Source: Trileptium ribeirensis (lineage: Eukaryota > Nematoda > Enoplea > Enoplida > Thoracostomopsidae). From it: a stretch of DNA of 64,000 bases. Numbering within the stretch: the first letter of the stretch is position 1; every line of letters starts with the position of its first letter. The stretch is from NCBI GenBank assembly GCA_030248225.1, contig JASANE010011530.1, positions 36,885 to 100,884 on the forward strand, in the 5' to 3' direction. The notes below the pieces were generated by a model. The model did not search any database. It had not been told where the DNA came from and saw only the letters and a list, made by a program, of their open reading frames with translations. Below, piece after piece: positions 1-11,300 of the stretch. The position numbers and the translations under genes were made by a program.

Positions 1-1400
1 TTCAAGACATGAAGCTTTAAAAATGCTCCAATCCAGCTTTCACATACAGCAACAGCTACGCTGAATGCTGGTAATGAAGATAAGTTTTCCAACCACCTGT
101 TAAACATCGTTGTTTCTAAGCAGCGGTAGTGCTCTAAGATCTGACACCGGAGAACTCTCAGAATATTATGATAACAATCGCTGAAATATTCTAGCTAAGT
201 AATTTTAGAAAATGTTCAAAATTATCGCTACAAATCAGAAGTTAGAGTCCTAAGAAGTTTCGTGGATCATTTTACGCTGAATATGGTACATTAATTTTAA
301 AATTAATGCGGTTATTCACCTATTGAGTTTTCACAATATTTTTTGCTACGGCAACTCCGGGATATATTGTGTTATCCACAGTTCCAGTTATGTAAACTGA
401 CCTTTATAAGTGATAGTTCATCACATATCCAGCAGTGTACAGATGGAGATTCATAATGATGGTTCATCGCCCTGATTCTGCCTCGTCTAGCTGTAGTAAG
501 GCAATGGAAAGCAGTACTAACCATCACCCGCTGTGTCATATATATACCAACTGTGGGAGACCCCACCCAGTTTATATTCTAGCTATCTTAAGGAGCATTA
601 AACAGAAGAATTAACTGCCATATCACTGATCTGATAGAAATATCATTTGACAAATTAGAACATATGATCCTAAAGCTTTTCACACGTTACGCACATTTAT
701 TTTTAATTTGTTCATTTATTTGCCTAGCTCAGTTATGTTGCTTCATAACGTATATTAGCGATTTATGCTTGAAATCCAGTGTACCTTACCATTGCGTTAA
801 TCATTACCCGAAATTGTTAGCTTCAGTATGCCAATAATACATAGCTATACACCGGACACTAAGTTAACGTAAACATTTAAAATTCTTTCAATTTGTTGTT
901 AATATGATACCAAAGCCGATGCCGCATTACGAACTTATCATTTCAATATCCATTTTACTTCAATTTAGCATGAACATAATGAGCGATAAGCGAATGGGCG
1001 CAGGAGTAGATCTTTTTGGTAGTGCCTGTTCCTGTTAACCAAATGGTGTGTATATGCATATACTGTATTTATGTTGCCTTTATCTCAGTATTTTAGGAGT
1101 GTAGGGTAATGATTTGGTTGCAGCTTGTTGTACGGAGATCAGTTTAATAGAGTTTATTTAAGCAGTTTACCGGTTATGTGCGTTCCATTAAGAGTGTTCA
1201 TGAGGTTATACCTGTGTTTTGACTGTTACATATCATCAAGGCATTCGATGAGCAACCTTTTGAATTCATGTCCTTTTATTGTCAAAATAAATTGATAAAA
1301 GGGCTTATTTTAATTGTACCTGGGTCTATCAGAGTTTTGTGTGCATTCTAAGTTGATATAGCAACTAAGGTCGTCGTTACTTAGAAAATTTAGCAATACA
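1..1400. other. Intronic or 3'-flank DNA, nothing recognised
   Basis: AT-rich sequence with no credible exon on either strand. No splice-bounded piece matching the missing KCC C-terminus was seen. Confidence 0.5.
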
Positions 1401-1439
1401 TATGCCGATATTAGGGAAGAGGCCTAACAGACGACTAAA

Positions 1440-1680
1440 AGGAGAATACGGTTGTGTTGGAAATGACAAAAAATTCGGCGAGGTCCGGTCGGAGCACTCC
1501 AAACAGCACTGCAGCGAGGAGGCTCGCGCCGGTGGGTGGTGCGGAGCGAAGCGCCTTGCCAAATTTAGGAGCGGAGCGGTGGCCAAATTTCGGAGCCCTC
1601 CGCTGCACATCACTGATGACGTCAGCAAAAAGGAAAAACTTACACCAAAAATTTGCACATTTAATAAATACACATAAACA
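1440..1680. repeat. GC-rich patch with internal repeats
   Basis: A GC-rich island of about 240 bp in AT-rich flanks, with repeated GGAGCGGA and TTGCCAAATTT/GGCCAAATTT words. Open frames run on both strands with no convincing protein. It is probably a fragment of a repeat family. Confidence 0.35.
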
Positions 1681-1740
1681 AAAATATGCATACATGGATT
1701 TTGCCAAAACTGTCGTACAATTTTACGCCATTTTCGTTAC

Positions 1741-2169
1741 TAGACAACTGTGAATTTGTAAAATAAAAATAAATTTTTTGGCCCCATGTCAGTAGGATTG
1801 AACCTCTTTTCATCGTCTTGGCTATGCCACTGACTGTGGCCGCTCCAACATTTAATGCCCATGAAATACTGAGGCCGGGAACCTAGACAACTGTGAATTT
1901 GTAAAATAAAAATAAATTTTTTGGCCCCATGTCAGTAGGATTGAACCTCTTTTCATCGTCTTGGCTATGCCACTGACTGTGGCCGCTCCAACATTTAATG
2001 CCCATGAAATACTGAGGCCGGGAACCTAGACAACTGTGAATTTGTAAAATAAAAATAAATTTTTTGGCCCCATGTCAGTAGGATTGAACCTCTTTTCATC
2101 GTCTTGGCTATGCCACTGACTGTGACCGCTCCAACATTCAATGCCCATGAAATACTGAGGCCGGGAACT
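1741..2169 (-). repeat. Three tandem units of a 143-bp SINE-like repeat
   Basis: Units start at 1741, 1884 and 2027 and are nearly identical; the third has small changes. Read on the minus strand each unit holds TGGCATAGCCAAG, like an A box, and about 20 bp later GGTTCAATCC, a good B box (GGTTCRANTCC). An A/T-rich tail follows. This suggests a tRNA-derived SINE head arranged in tandem. The promoter boxes are seen; transcription is inferred. Confidence 0.6.
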
Positions 2170-2202
2170 TCACTAAATATCTGTATGTAAGAAAATAATC
2201 AG

Positions 2203-2760
2203 AATTCCAGTTTCGGCGAAACTGGTGTTCCGGTTGCGGCAAAAGTCAAAAACCATACCGGAACCGTAAATTCGGGTTTGAAAATTTTATCTAAATTTTC
2301 CACATTTTGCTTCAGTTTTGGTTTAAACATACATTTTAATGTACACAGTGACCAAGTTCGAATGCAATCTGACAAAATGAAATTTTACATCAACACATTG
2401 CCCAGTAAACGCAAGTAGGGCTTACTTTCAGCTAGATTTTTCGTCCTAACCCATCGAAAAAATATTCATCATCAGCTTATGTTAACAAAACGCCTTGCTT
2501 GTTTTAGTCATTCGGGGAGCTGCGGTATATGTTAAAACTGAGCCTATTACCTGATAGGCAAAGCAGAGTACTGATTGCTTAGAAGCTTTTGGCAGACACC
2601 TTTAAACTTGACATGACACCGCAACATTGCTGTAAGCTAGTCTAACATAAATTGTCTTAACCACCACCCAGCGTAAATTTTGTAATCAGCATGCACAGCA
2701 GTTAAGTATCAAGCAGCGCAACAGAAACCACGTTTTTGGTGACGACCTGTGTTAAATGAA
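2203..2760. mobile_element. Decayed fragment of the CCGGAA hAT family
   Basis: The sequence shows the family end (GAATTCC, then GTTCCGGTTGCGG, AACCATACCGGAACCG). It continues with recognisable internal blocks (aagtagggc, ctaacataaattgt, gtaaatt) in the same order as the intact copy at 13846-14932. It is strongly diverged and lacks the second end. Confidence 0.6.
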
Positions 2761-3130
2761 TTCTGAGCGAAACGAGAATGCTCAATGGCCGGAATGGTAC
2801 ATTTCGACGGTGTCCTTATCTCGGGTTTTTTGGGGTGACACGTATAATTCAACTTCGGCTTTGTGGAATGACTGGAACCATAGCTCATTCAAAAGATTAA
2901 AACATCTATTTATACTATTTAGCTAGACGCGAAGACGAATTGCAACTCTTTCCGGCCGTAAAAGTGAGCCAAACCGTCTCTTCAGATTTAAACTCGGGTT
3001 CGACAAAACAATAATATGGATCGTATCTCGTCAACTGTTGCAGATACAGATCTTAGACAAATTAGACTAATTTTGTAGGGCGAAAAGCTCAATCAAGCTA
3101 TGTAATAATGTTCGTTACATGGCTCCGCTA

Positions 3131-3245
3131 CAGTCATGCTCAGAAATAAACTTTTTCGCGAATCGTTCGAGACAAAGTTACAGCCGTTCGATTGCTATTC
3201 CCGGATTATTCGCGGAAAATTTGAGTTTATTTCTGAGCGTGACTG
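3131..3245. mobile_element. TA-flanked palindromic MITE, 115 bp
   Basis: Inverted ends CAGTCATGCTCAGAAATAAA and TTTATTTCTGAGCGTGACTG, flanked by TA on both sides, with internal TCGCGAA words. The TA duplication and CAGT start fit Tc1/mariner-type MITEs. Confidence 0.8.
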
Positions 3246-4797
3246 TATGGTCTGGGTTAACAGCGGTTTTTAAATGGGCCCATAAAATGGCCTATAAATG
3301 GGCCCGTATAGATTTATAAGGCCAGGTTCCGGCTCAAACGGTTGTTCAAACATACGGTTCCGGTAGATTTCCGATAAAGTTGTTACCTTTTGTACGTCTC
3401 TCATGACTTGAACACAGAAACTCATAGCCGACTGACAAACACGAGTACGATGGATAGAGCTCTGCATTGGATATCGGCGCATGTTGTACACAAATCTAGC
3501 TTAAAATTCAAAAGCTCATCTTTATCAGTGAAGCAAAAGGAATTTAAAAGCTTTGTGCAATATTGCAATCTAATCATGCTAAGAAGACATAAATGGAGTA
3601 TTATCCAAACGATACGACAACGCATATGCAATAACACTATGTATATAGTTATTAAAATTTGCATTACGATACTGATCATGCACTGACGTTGGAAAATGTA
3701 TTTAGTTTTATTGTTTAAAATGGATCTGCTTACATCATTTACATATTAGATAGGTTTTTGGAAATGTGATAGCACAGCAGAACGGAGGCGCAGCAACAGA
3801 ATGAAAACAGCCGTCTCTAGGACACCAGATCTTGATAAAGCTTCAAAAGCTTAAGCCTGATAAGACTGTGAAAACTTTCTTGCGTCCCAGTTTCGTCCTT
3901 ATGTTATCATGCTGTTGCGACACTAAATCAAAACACCGGAAAGAATAATAGAAGAGCAAGAATCACACACAAAACAACACCAGGAAACCAATATTATTTA
4001 GTATCTAAGTTTTTGTATGTAGAAGAAAGCTTCATGGTTGCATTTTTCACAAGAAAAAATCTAAAGTATACATCAGCACATGCGTCTTGAAACATTTTCC
4101 TCGAGTTTGGGAACGCCGGAATCCGACGCCTCAAACACAGCTCGACTCTTTAGCCAAACGCGGAATGGTTCAAAGCACCAGCCTTAACCGACCACATCCT
4201 GACCTACGTTGGAAATGATTCCAAACACCCCAACCTCAACCTATCACACATACACATTGATCCTTTACCAAACTCGGGAATATTTGCGCACCGACACCCT
4301 TTGGCATAAGTCAGCAATGGTTCCCACATCCTTATCATGAAAACATCAAAACTAGCAACAGAAAACATACAGAGCGCCTTGCTAAACTAATCCAGAACGA
4401 CGATAAGAAAATTTTGGACACGAAACTTAGGGCACCAGACAATACTTTTGATCAGAGAGCAGCGATATTAACTTTAGGCTTCCAGATACGTTAAAGCAAC
4501 AGATTATGGGTGGCAAAAGATCGTTTGACCAACATTACTAAAAGAACAGCTCAATTTTAGTGTTTTGTGCATTACCCATCAAAACAATGTTATTGTTGTA
4601 CATGATCTTTGAACAGATTTCAGACGAAAATATTAAAAGTTTCGACACAAAGCTGCTAACTTACAAAGGCTCATAATACGCAATTTTTTACATTCATACA
4701 CAAAAAACACAAAAAACGATTGTGTAGCCCAATTAATGCAAAATTATTTAAGACATAGAAATCGTTAATCGTACCAGTATAAGGCCTGGGAGATGTA
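3246..4797. other. Intron/3'-flank DNA without a gene
   Basis: AT-rich sequence; I see no exon. A small palindrome (AATGGGCCCATAAAATGG / AAATGGGCCCG, near 3273-3307) and a short GGTTCCGG fragment (3323-3370) lie at its start. Confidence 0.4.
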
Positions 4798-4938
4798 CAG
4801 TCATGCTCAGAAATAAACTCAAGTTTTTCGCGAATCGTTATTCAACAACTAGCATCATTCAATCGCTATAAATAGAAAAATTAACAGCTGTTCAATCGCT
4901 ATTCCCGAAAAATTTGCTTTTATTCCTGAGCATGACTG
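4798..4938. mobile_element. TA-flanked palindromic MITE, 141 bp
   Basis: Same ends as the copy at 3131 (CAGTCATGCTCAGAAATAAA / TTATTCCTGAGCATGACTG) with TA on both sides. It sits 29 bp beyond the donor of KCC exon 19. Confidence 0.8.
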
Positions 4939-4967
4939 TACCAACTTCAAAGTGACTGAACCCTTAC

Positions 4968-5335
4968 GTGACATCCTTTCGTCCTCCACTTGTTTGCCGC
5001 GACAAAATCCCGTGCTTCGGCGCTGTGTCGTGGTCCTGTTGACTACCCGTAACCCCAGACTCCGTTCCAATCGTACCACCACCACCACCACGGTCTACTG
5101 AACTTGTGCTGTTGCTCTGGCAAACCCCCAATGTTCCGCCCGCTGTATTCGTACTACTTCCAGCGCGAAAGAAAACAGCTGACGATAGTTTTTTAATTAT
5201 TCCGTCGGGGGTGTTCTTGCCGTTGAAAGCTGACGACTGTTTCCTGGTACCATGACCCACTAGCGACGAAGCACTTCCAAGACCTGCACCGTCGTTATTT
5301 ATACCGGATCTCGAATGATCGAGAATTAGCTGAGG
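4968..5335 (-). CDS. kcc: KCC exon 19: variable linker of the C-domain
   Basis: Residues 1012-1133 plus 2 nt: [20 protein letters not shown] and then a Ser/Gly/Thr-rich linker with a five-Gly run, ending [11 protein letters not shown]. The acceptor is tttttcag. The donor AC|gtaaggg is strong, but without splicing the same bases read ACG TAA, a stop. The coding base composition differs sharply from the flanks. KCCs have a variable, phosphorylated loop at this position before the final conserved block, so more exons are expected to the left of the window. Alternatively this is a terminal exon of a shorter isoform. Confidence 0.68.
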
Positions 5336-8300
5336 CTGAAAAAATTATTGGCTGAATTCCAAAAATAGCTTTATTATTCTATAGAACCAGGATTGGAAAG
5401 AGAGAATAATTCTGCAATCGCGCCTTTGACAGGACATCGTACAAACGGAACTCTTGTGAAGAAGAAATTATTGGTAAAAAGGTTCACAAGGATGCAGGCG
5501 CTAGTAATCATCTCAGGTATTTGGCTAATAAACTTAACGATGTATGACAATACGAGTCGCACCAGCGATCGCAACTACATCACCATAGTAAAAACAATAT
5601 AAACATTATCTGTCTCAAAGGGATATACAATACTTTTTAAGCAAGCCACACTTCCTGGAGTGTTTAGGCGAGCTTGACACTTGTGCAAATCGAAAAGAAG
5701 AAAAATGTTTTATATTGTAACATTTTAAAAGTGAGAAAAAATTCCGAATTGGCCCAAATTTAGGGACATTGAATCGTACTTAGCGCACCCAAATGGTGTT
5801 TAGACAATCACCCTAGTGCTTCTTTATTAACTTAAATATTAACTTAAATTAACTTCTTGTATTGACTGTAGAAGGTATATAACATATTAGGGGTGCTAGG
5901 TACTGCCATATAATTTGGTAATTAACAATTATTATATTACAGTATTATATTATTATAGTATAGTATATTATAGTATTATACGTCAGTGTGGATTTCCACA
6001 GTTCATGGTCTGGGTTCTGTTTATTTATTTCAAGATGATCGCCCGATTGACTGTCCTATAAATCTATACCGGAGAAGACTGGGGTAATTTGCGTGCCATG
6101 GCCATCGAAGATGATCGTATCGTCGTGCATTTTGGTGAAATTATAATGAGTTATAAATATCAATGTATCCAATTCGGGCACCGTCAACTGGATTGTCTAT
6201 ATTGTGAGCTACGGGCGAATATTGCTTGCAATAATAGCGGCATAATTCTAATTTGCTTATGTCAGTATCATCAAAGGGTACAAACTGTTACGTCATCTGT
6301 AGGCGTAAACAACATTGGGTTAGCAATATTATCATCAAACCAATTGCTTGGATCGTGGGTAAGACTATTTTACTCTTCTTTTGTCTTTACGACAGGTACG
6401 AAGTATTGCATTTTGAGGCATTTCTGCGCTGTCAGAAAAGTGTTTGGGCATATTTTAGGAACATAAAAATGGCGCTCTGTCATCCTAGTGCCGAAATTAA
6501 CTTTTTATATTCATTGAGGGTATGAAATATTGGTTTTTTAAGCATTTTTGGGCCCTCAGAAAAGTAAGAAGCCATTTTCAGTTTCATTCTAGTCTGTAAA
6601 TTTTCTAGATATATCCATATTTTTTTCTGCAGAATCTACGAACAGCAGGTCGTCTCGGATGGTATTTTTGAATTTCGACCTAAATAACGATATATAAAAT
6701 CAAAAATCACAAATCGTTAAATCAGGTAAACATAGTAAAAACGCTAAACATATTGGATCCACGATAACACTCTAAATCTATTAGCATGATTAGAAATGAA
6801 ATTTTTTGCAAACTACCAGTTCTATGCGAACATTTTAAGTTAAACCATTTATGCAATGAATACAATATTTCTGGCAAATATGTATACTGGCTAACATAAA
6901 AAACTGACTAGCTTTAAAAATATATCAAAATATCATAATATGCCATTTTTAAAGCAAAGCTAGTCAGTCAGTTTTCAAGATATAGCCATTAATTCTTCTA
7001 CCGCATTAACGAAACATCGCACAGGTCGTCTCCGATGGGATTTTTGAATTTCATACTGCATCGCAAGATATGCTCGAACAAAATTAAAAAAATGAAAAAA
7101 AACCAAAATTGACCAAAAAACGCAAAAAAGCATAATTATAAGCAGACGTCAGAAGGACAACGCGGCCACACATTCATCACCACGGTAATAACCTTTTTTA
7201 ATTTGACCCTCAACACTTATATTACATATTGACACATGCACAAAACATTTAAAACACAGACTTTAGAACACCAAAAAATAATTCAAAAATCTGAAAAAAA
7301 TTATGTGCACCGCGACAAAAAACTCTAGGTCCTGCCAATTTTTACCCACGTCTCGAGATAGAATCAAGATTATCTTAGATATGACAATGTTTCCGCAATA
7401 TTAATTTCGCGATACGCCTCGCTAAAGTTAAGTGTTTAATATGTTATGGCTGTATTGAAAAAAACAGAATAAGATGGAAATACAAACAAGAATTTTCAAA
7501 ATGGACTAATATGTGGTAGCTAAGTAACCCGTCGCCGGATGCGGTCTATTGAAGTACCGCTCGATTCCTTGGCCAATTTATAATTTATATGGTAAGTCCA
7601 TATCAACAACATCAATCGCCTCAAGCCACATACTGGAAAACTATGGCCCAGAAACCTCCACAGAAAAGATCATTAGACCAACATCACGATGGTAGCAGGG
7701 TTTTCTGGCTTCTCTGCGAGAAGCCACAATTTAATGAGTTAGCGAAAATTTACCCGGGAAATCTGTTATATGCTACACGAAAACCCAGAAAATCGTAAAA
7801 TTACGTTTATTTCTCTAATTTCAAGAAATTACAGTCACGGCCAGAAAATAAGCGCAAAATAATCGATCGATTTCGATTAAACGAAATTTCGATCGATTTC
7901 GATTTCGTTCGCTTTCAATTTTCGATATAAATTTCAAAAGTTTTGAAATTTCGATTTTAGATTAAACGAAATTTCGATCCATTGCGATTAAACAAGTTTT
8001 CGATCGATTGCGATTTCGATCGTTTTCGATTGCATTTATTTCTGGCCGCGCCTGTAATCACTTCTGCATTCGAATAAAAATCACTACGAAACTTCCCGGT
8101 GAATAAACTATTTCTTAGATACAACGATACCACTGGGGCTAGTGCTGAAGAGTCAGGTCCTAGATAGGTGTTGTTTGCTCCCGACATTTTTTTATCCGTA
8201 ATCTACAAAATCGGTGACACCTCGTGTTCAGGTTGCGACTCGATCGTAGTACGCATAGACTTACTTGTGATAGTTCCTCGCGTAAGCTCAACTGCAGCGT

Positions 8301-11300
8301 TCGTATATACTGGTTCCGATCTTGCATCATAAGTGTTTTTTCGTATGTATATGCTGAAATTGAGCTTTCACTCAGCTCCACAATTTCAACTTTCGCGTCG
8401 ATTCGAAGCTGGTAGCACCACTGCTCGAGATCGCGTTTCATTTTAACACTGTTGTCTTGGATTTGAGCGACAGCGAATACACGAAGACGGCAATGTCGCC
8501 AAACCTTGAACGAAATGTTAGTAACGGACGGTATAGAATTGAGTCATGAGGTGTAGTTTTAAGTCGATAAGAATTAATTTTCATGAAAGTAATTATCGCT
8601 TGAGTGTCAGAGGTTCATAAATTAGACAGAGTGTTGATTAACTAGGCACAAAATTATTGGGCTGAACACCACAGCGCTTGTTCAGTCATGATGTTCTAGG
8701 GTTTATATGCAGGCACACACACAAACCCGCAAATGCGCGTGTATGGCTGAAACGGGTTTAAGCATGTTGTGTTCGTTTAAGCGCATTTGCGTGCGTGTTT
8801 ACAAGCATTTGAGTGCGCGCAGTGAATACTGTCCGTGATTGCAGTAATAATGATTCACTCTTCAGACTCTAAACCACGACATGTACAAAATTATTGTGAA
8901 TCTGTTCTACTTTGGGCACGCCCACCACGGCAGAGTACGACATAGCGAAAATATTTTGTACTGTTCATTCATATTTTATTCGTGGCTATTCGTTCGATAA
9001 GCTTAAAGCAAAATTTATCAATATATCTATCTCGTAACCTAAACACAAACGAAGTACGAACCTTATGCTGCTTGAGCAAAAACGGTAACAATATGAGCAG
9101 CCCACCATCGTGCATTATCCACCAAACGTCCAAATAACCCGAAATACGTTCATCGTTTGTCGGGAAAAAGTCAATTCCTTTTGGCATTAACAGGCAACGC
9201 TTTCCGGCGGACACCCGATGTACAGAATCTAAATAATTATTAAATTACTGTTTTTTCTATACCGACTGTCAGCGAAAATATACCCGTGAGACAACACAGC
9301 AATGCGATACGTTTTGAGGCGTCTCTTCGTCGTTTATATCATGAAAATTTAGCCTTTTCAGAAGTTAGCCAACCTAAGGTCGAGCACATTACTTACGACC
9401 AGAATTAAATGCTCATAAAAACAAGCAACTTCGCAGCCTAAAGATCGACCCTAATTTATTATTACAGGCAAACTGAGCAAATTATATAACCTAAACTGAC
9501 GCTAAAACACCAAAAAAACGAACAATATTAGGTTAGTCGCAGAATAGCAAAATGCTTGCTAAAAGCCAGATAAAGTCACGGACAGAAATAAGTGCACAGA
9601 AAAGAACGCGATTAAGTTCATTTACAACGTTCGTTTGTGTTTACGTTCGTTCGCGTTAGTGTTTGCCACACTTATTTTTATCCATAACTGTACATTATCA
9701 AACAAAATGTTAAAATGAGCAAAAAGCTTATTCCCTTTTACGCTATCGACGTTACAGAGTCATACAAAAGTAAATGCCACAAAACCGGATGCAACTCTGA
9801 TTTCACGCTTCTCGACGCAATACTGTCCGTCCCCGTTCATATTGGGTGCGTCCGCATGTAAATGTGTGCATCATCCCTCGCGTTAGACTCAGCTGGGTCA
9901 GTCGGTGCCTGCCTCCACCTACATGTAAACGCAATTCTCTCCCTCGCGTCTGTACTTAGTTTCACCCAAGAGTACTTTAATTTGCTTATAAAAATGCATT
10001 CTTTTCAATGAAAACAATCGAAATATGACGAAATTTTTTCCCATTGTCGAATGGTATTTTCTGATTGTGGTATACGCAGTATTATACATTGTACACAATG
10101 TACCGATCCACATCAATCTCGCTGGACATCATTGGACAAGTAGAATGCGTTGCGTTGACCTACCAGACGGCTGTCAAGCAACGTCTTTAAATAAAACCTA
10201 GCGCAATCAAAATCTCCGAAGGCCGACCAACAAACCTGATGATAAATCAGTACTGACAAATTTTTCAAAACATATCGTAACTTCTCGGGGTACTCACATT
10301 GAACCAATCTGCACGACTACGTTCAATTAGGAAATATGGCTATCTAGAGCTTCTATCCCATCCGTCTATAACCCGGAATTTGCTTCTTTTTTTAAACGCC
10401 AAAATAAAAAAAGTTTTGTTATTTAAAAACCCCAAAACTACATATCAGTCCTACTATATTGCGGTTTGTCCGCTACTGCAGATGAGAAAAGTAATCCATT
10501 TTCCATCCATATACGAAAGATGTTACTTTTGACAAATGCTGGGAATCGTTTGAAAAGTTGCAGCATTAAGTTGTATCTGTGTGCAATAGGACCGTTGTAT
10601 ACCAATGAGAGGACGAGAGAAATATTGCTGCTGTTTATTATAATGTGAATATTTATCGCATTATTAACCAACTAAACCACGACGGACATTAACAAAATTA
10701 AGAAAATTTTGTAGGCAGCAACCAAGATACAATACCCGCCAAAAATGACTGTCGGTTGCACGCTATTCGCTCGAAATGTGACAGTCAGTTCCAGCGAGTG
10801 CCGTATGATAAATATTAGTATTGTACATGTCATTGGCCTTTTAGAAAGTGATTCCGGTAACATCATGATGAAGCTGATTAACTGTGTTTGGTTCCAGTCT
10901 GCTGTTTATACAATATTGTATAATAATGTAATTCAACCCACCAAGCAATGTAGACAGGCCTTACGTCAACCACAGACTGCTTAAATCTGCATAATTAAAA
11001 ATATGCAGGATTTAAAAGACAAGATCAGAGCATTTTTAAAACCATTCTACTGCATCTAGAGTTACGAATTGTATATGCAGTAGAATGGGTTTTAAAAACA
11101 AATTAATCGCAAAAAGTTAGTGAACGACAATTGAACAGCTGCGAATTTTTCGCGAAAGACTTATCTTGTATTTATGTCCAAAACTGTATGTATTCACAAT
11201 AAATTAATCAAAAATGTCACTTTGGAATATGGCAATATTTTATAAAAAACTTCCCTGTGGCACTTGTTTGAAAAACACATTTTATTGAAAAATTTGTGAC

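Noticed and set aside
1377..1753. Four overlapping ORFs of 90-104 codons
   Set aside because: All arise from one GC-rich repetitive patch, on both strands, with no recognisable protein or splice sites.
6089..6466. 125-codon plus-strand ORF
   Set aside because: It lies in a KCC intron, base composition is not coding-like, two frames are open together and the peptide is unrecognisable. It spans a degenerate repeat.
7860..8040. Operator-like palindromes TTTCGATTAAACGAAA
   Set aside because: They are the interior of a MITE and recur in the copy at 45612, so they are explained by the element.
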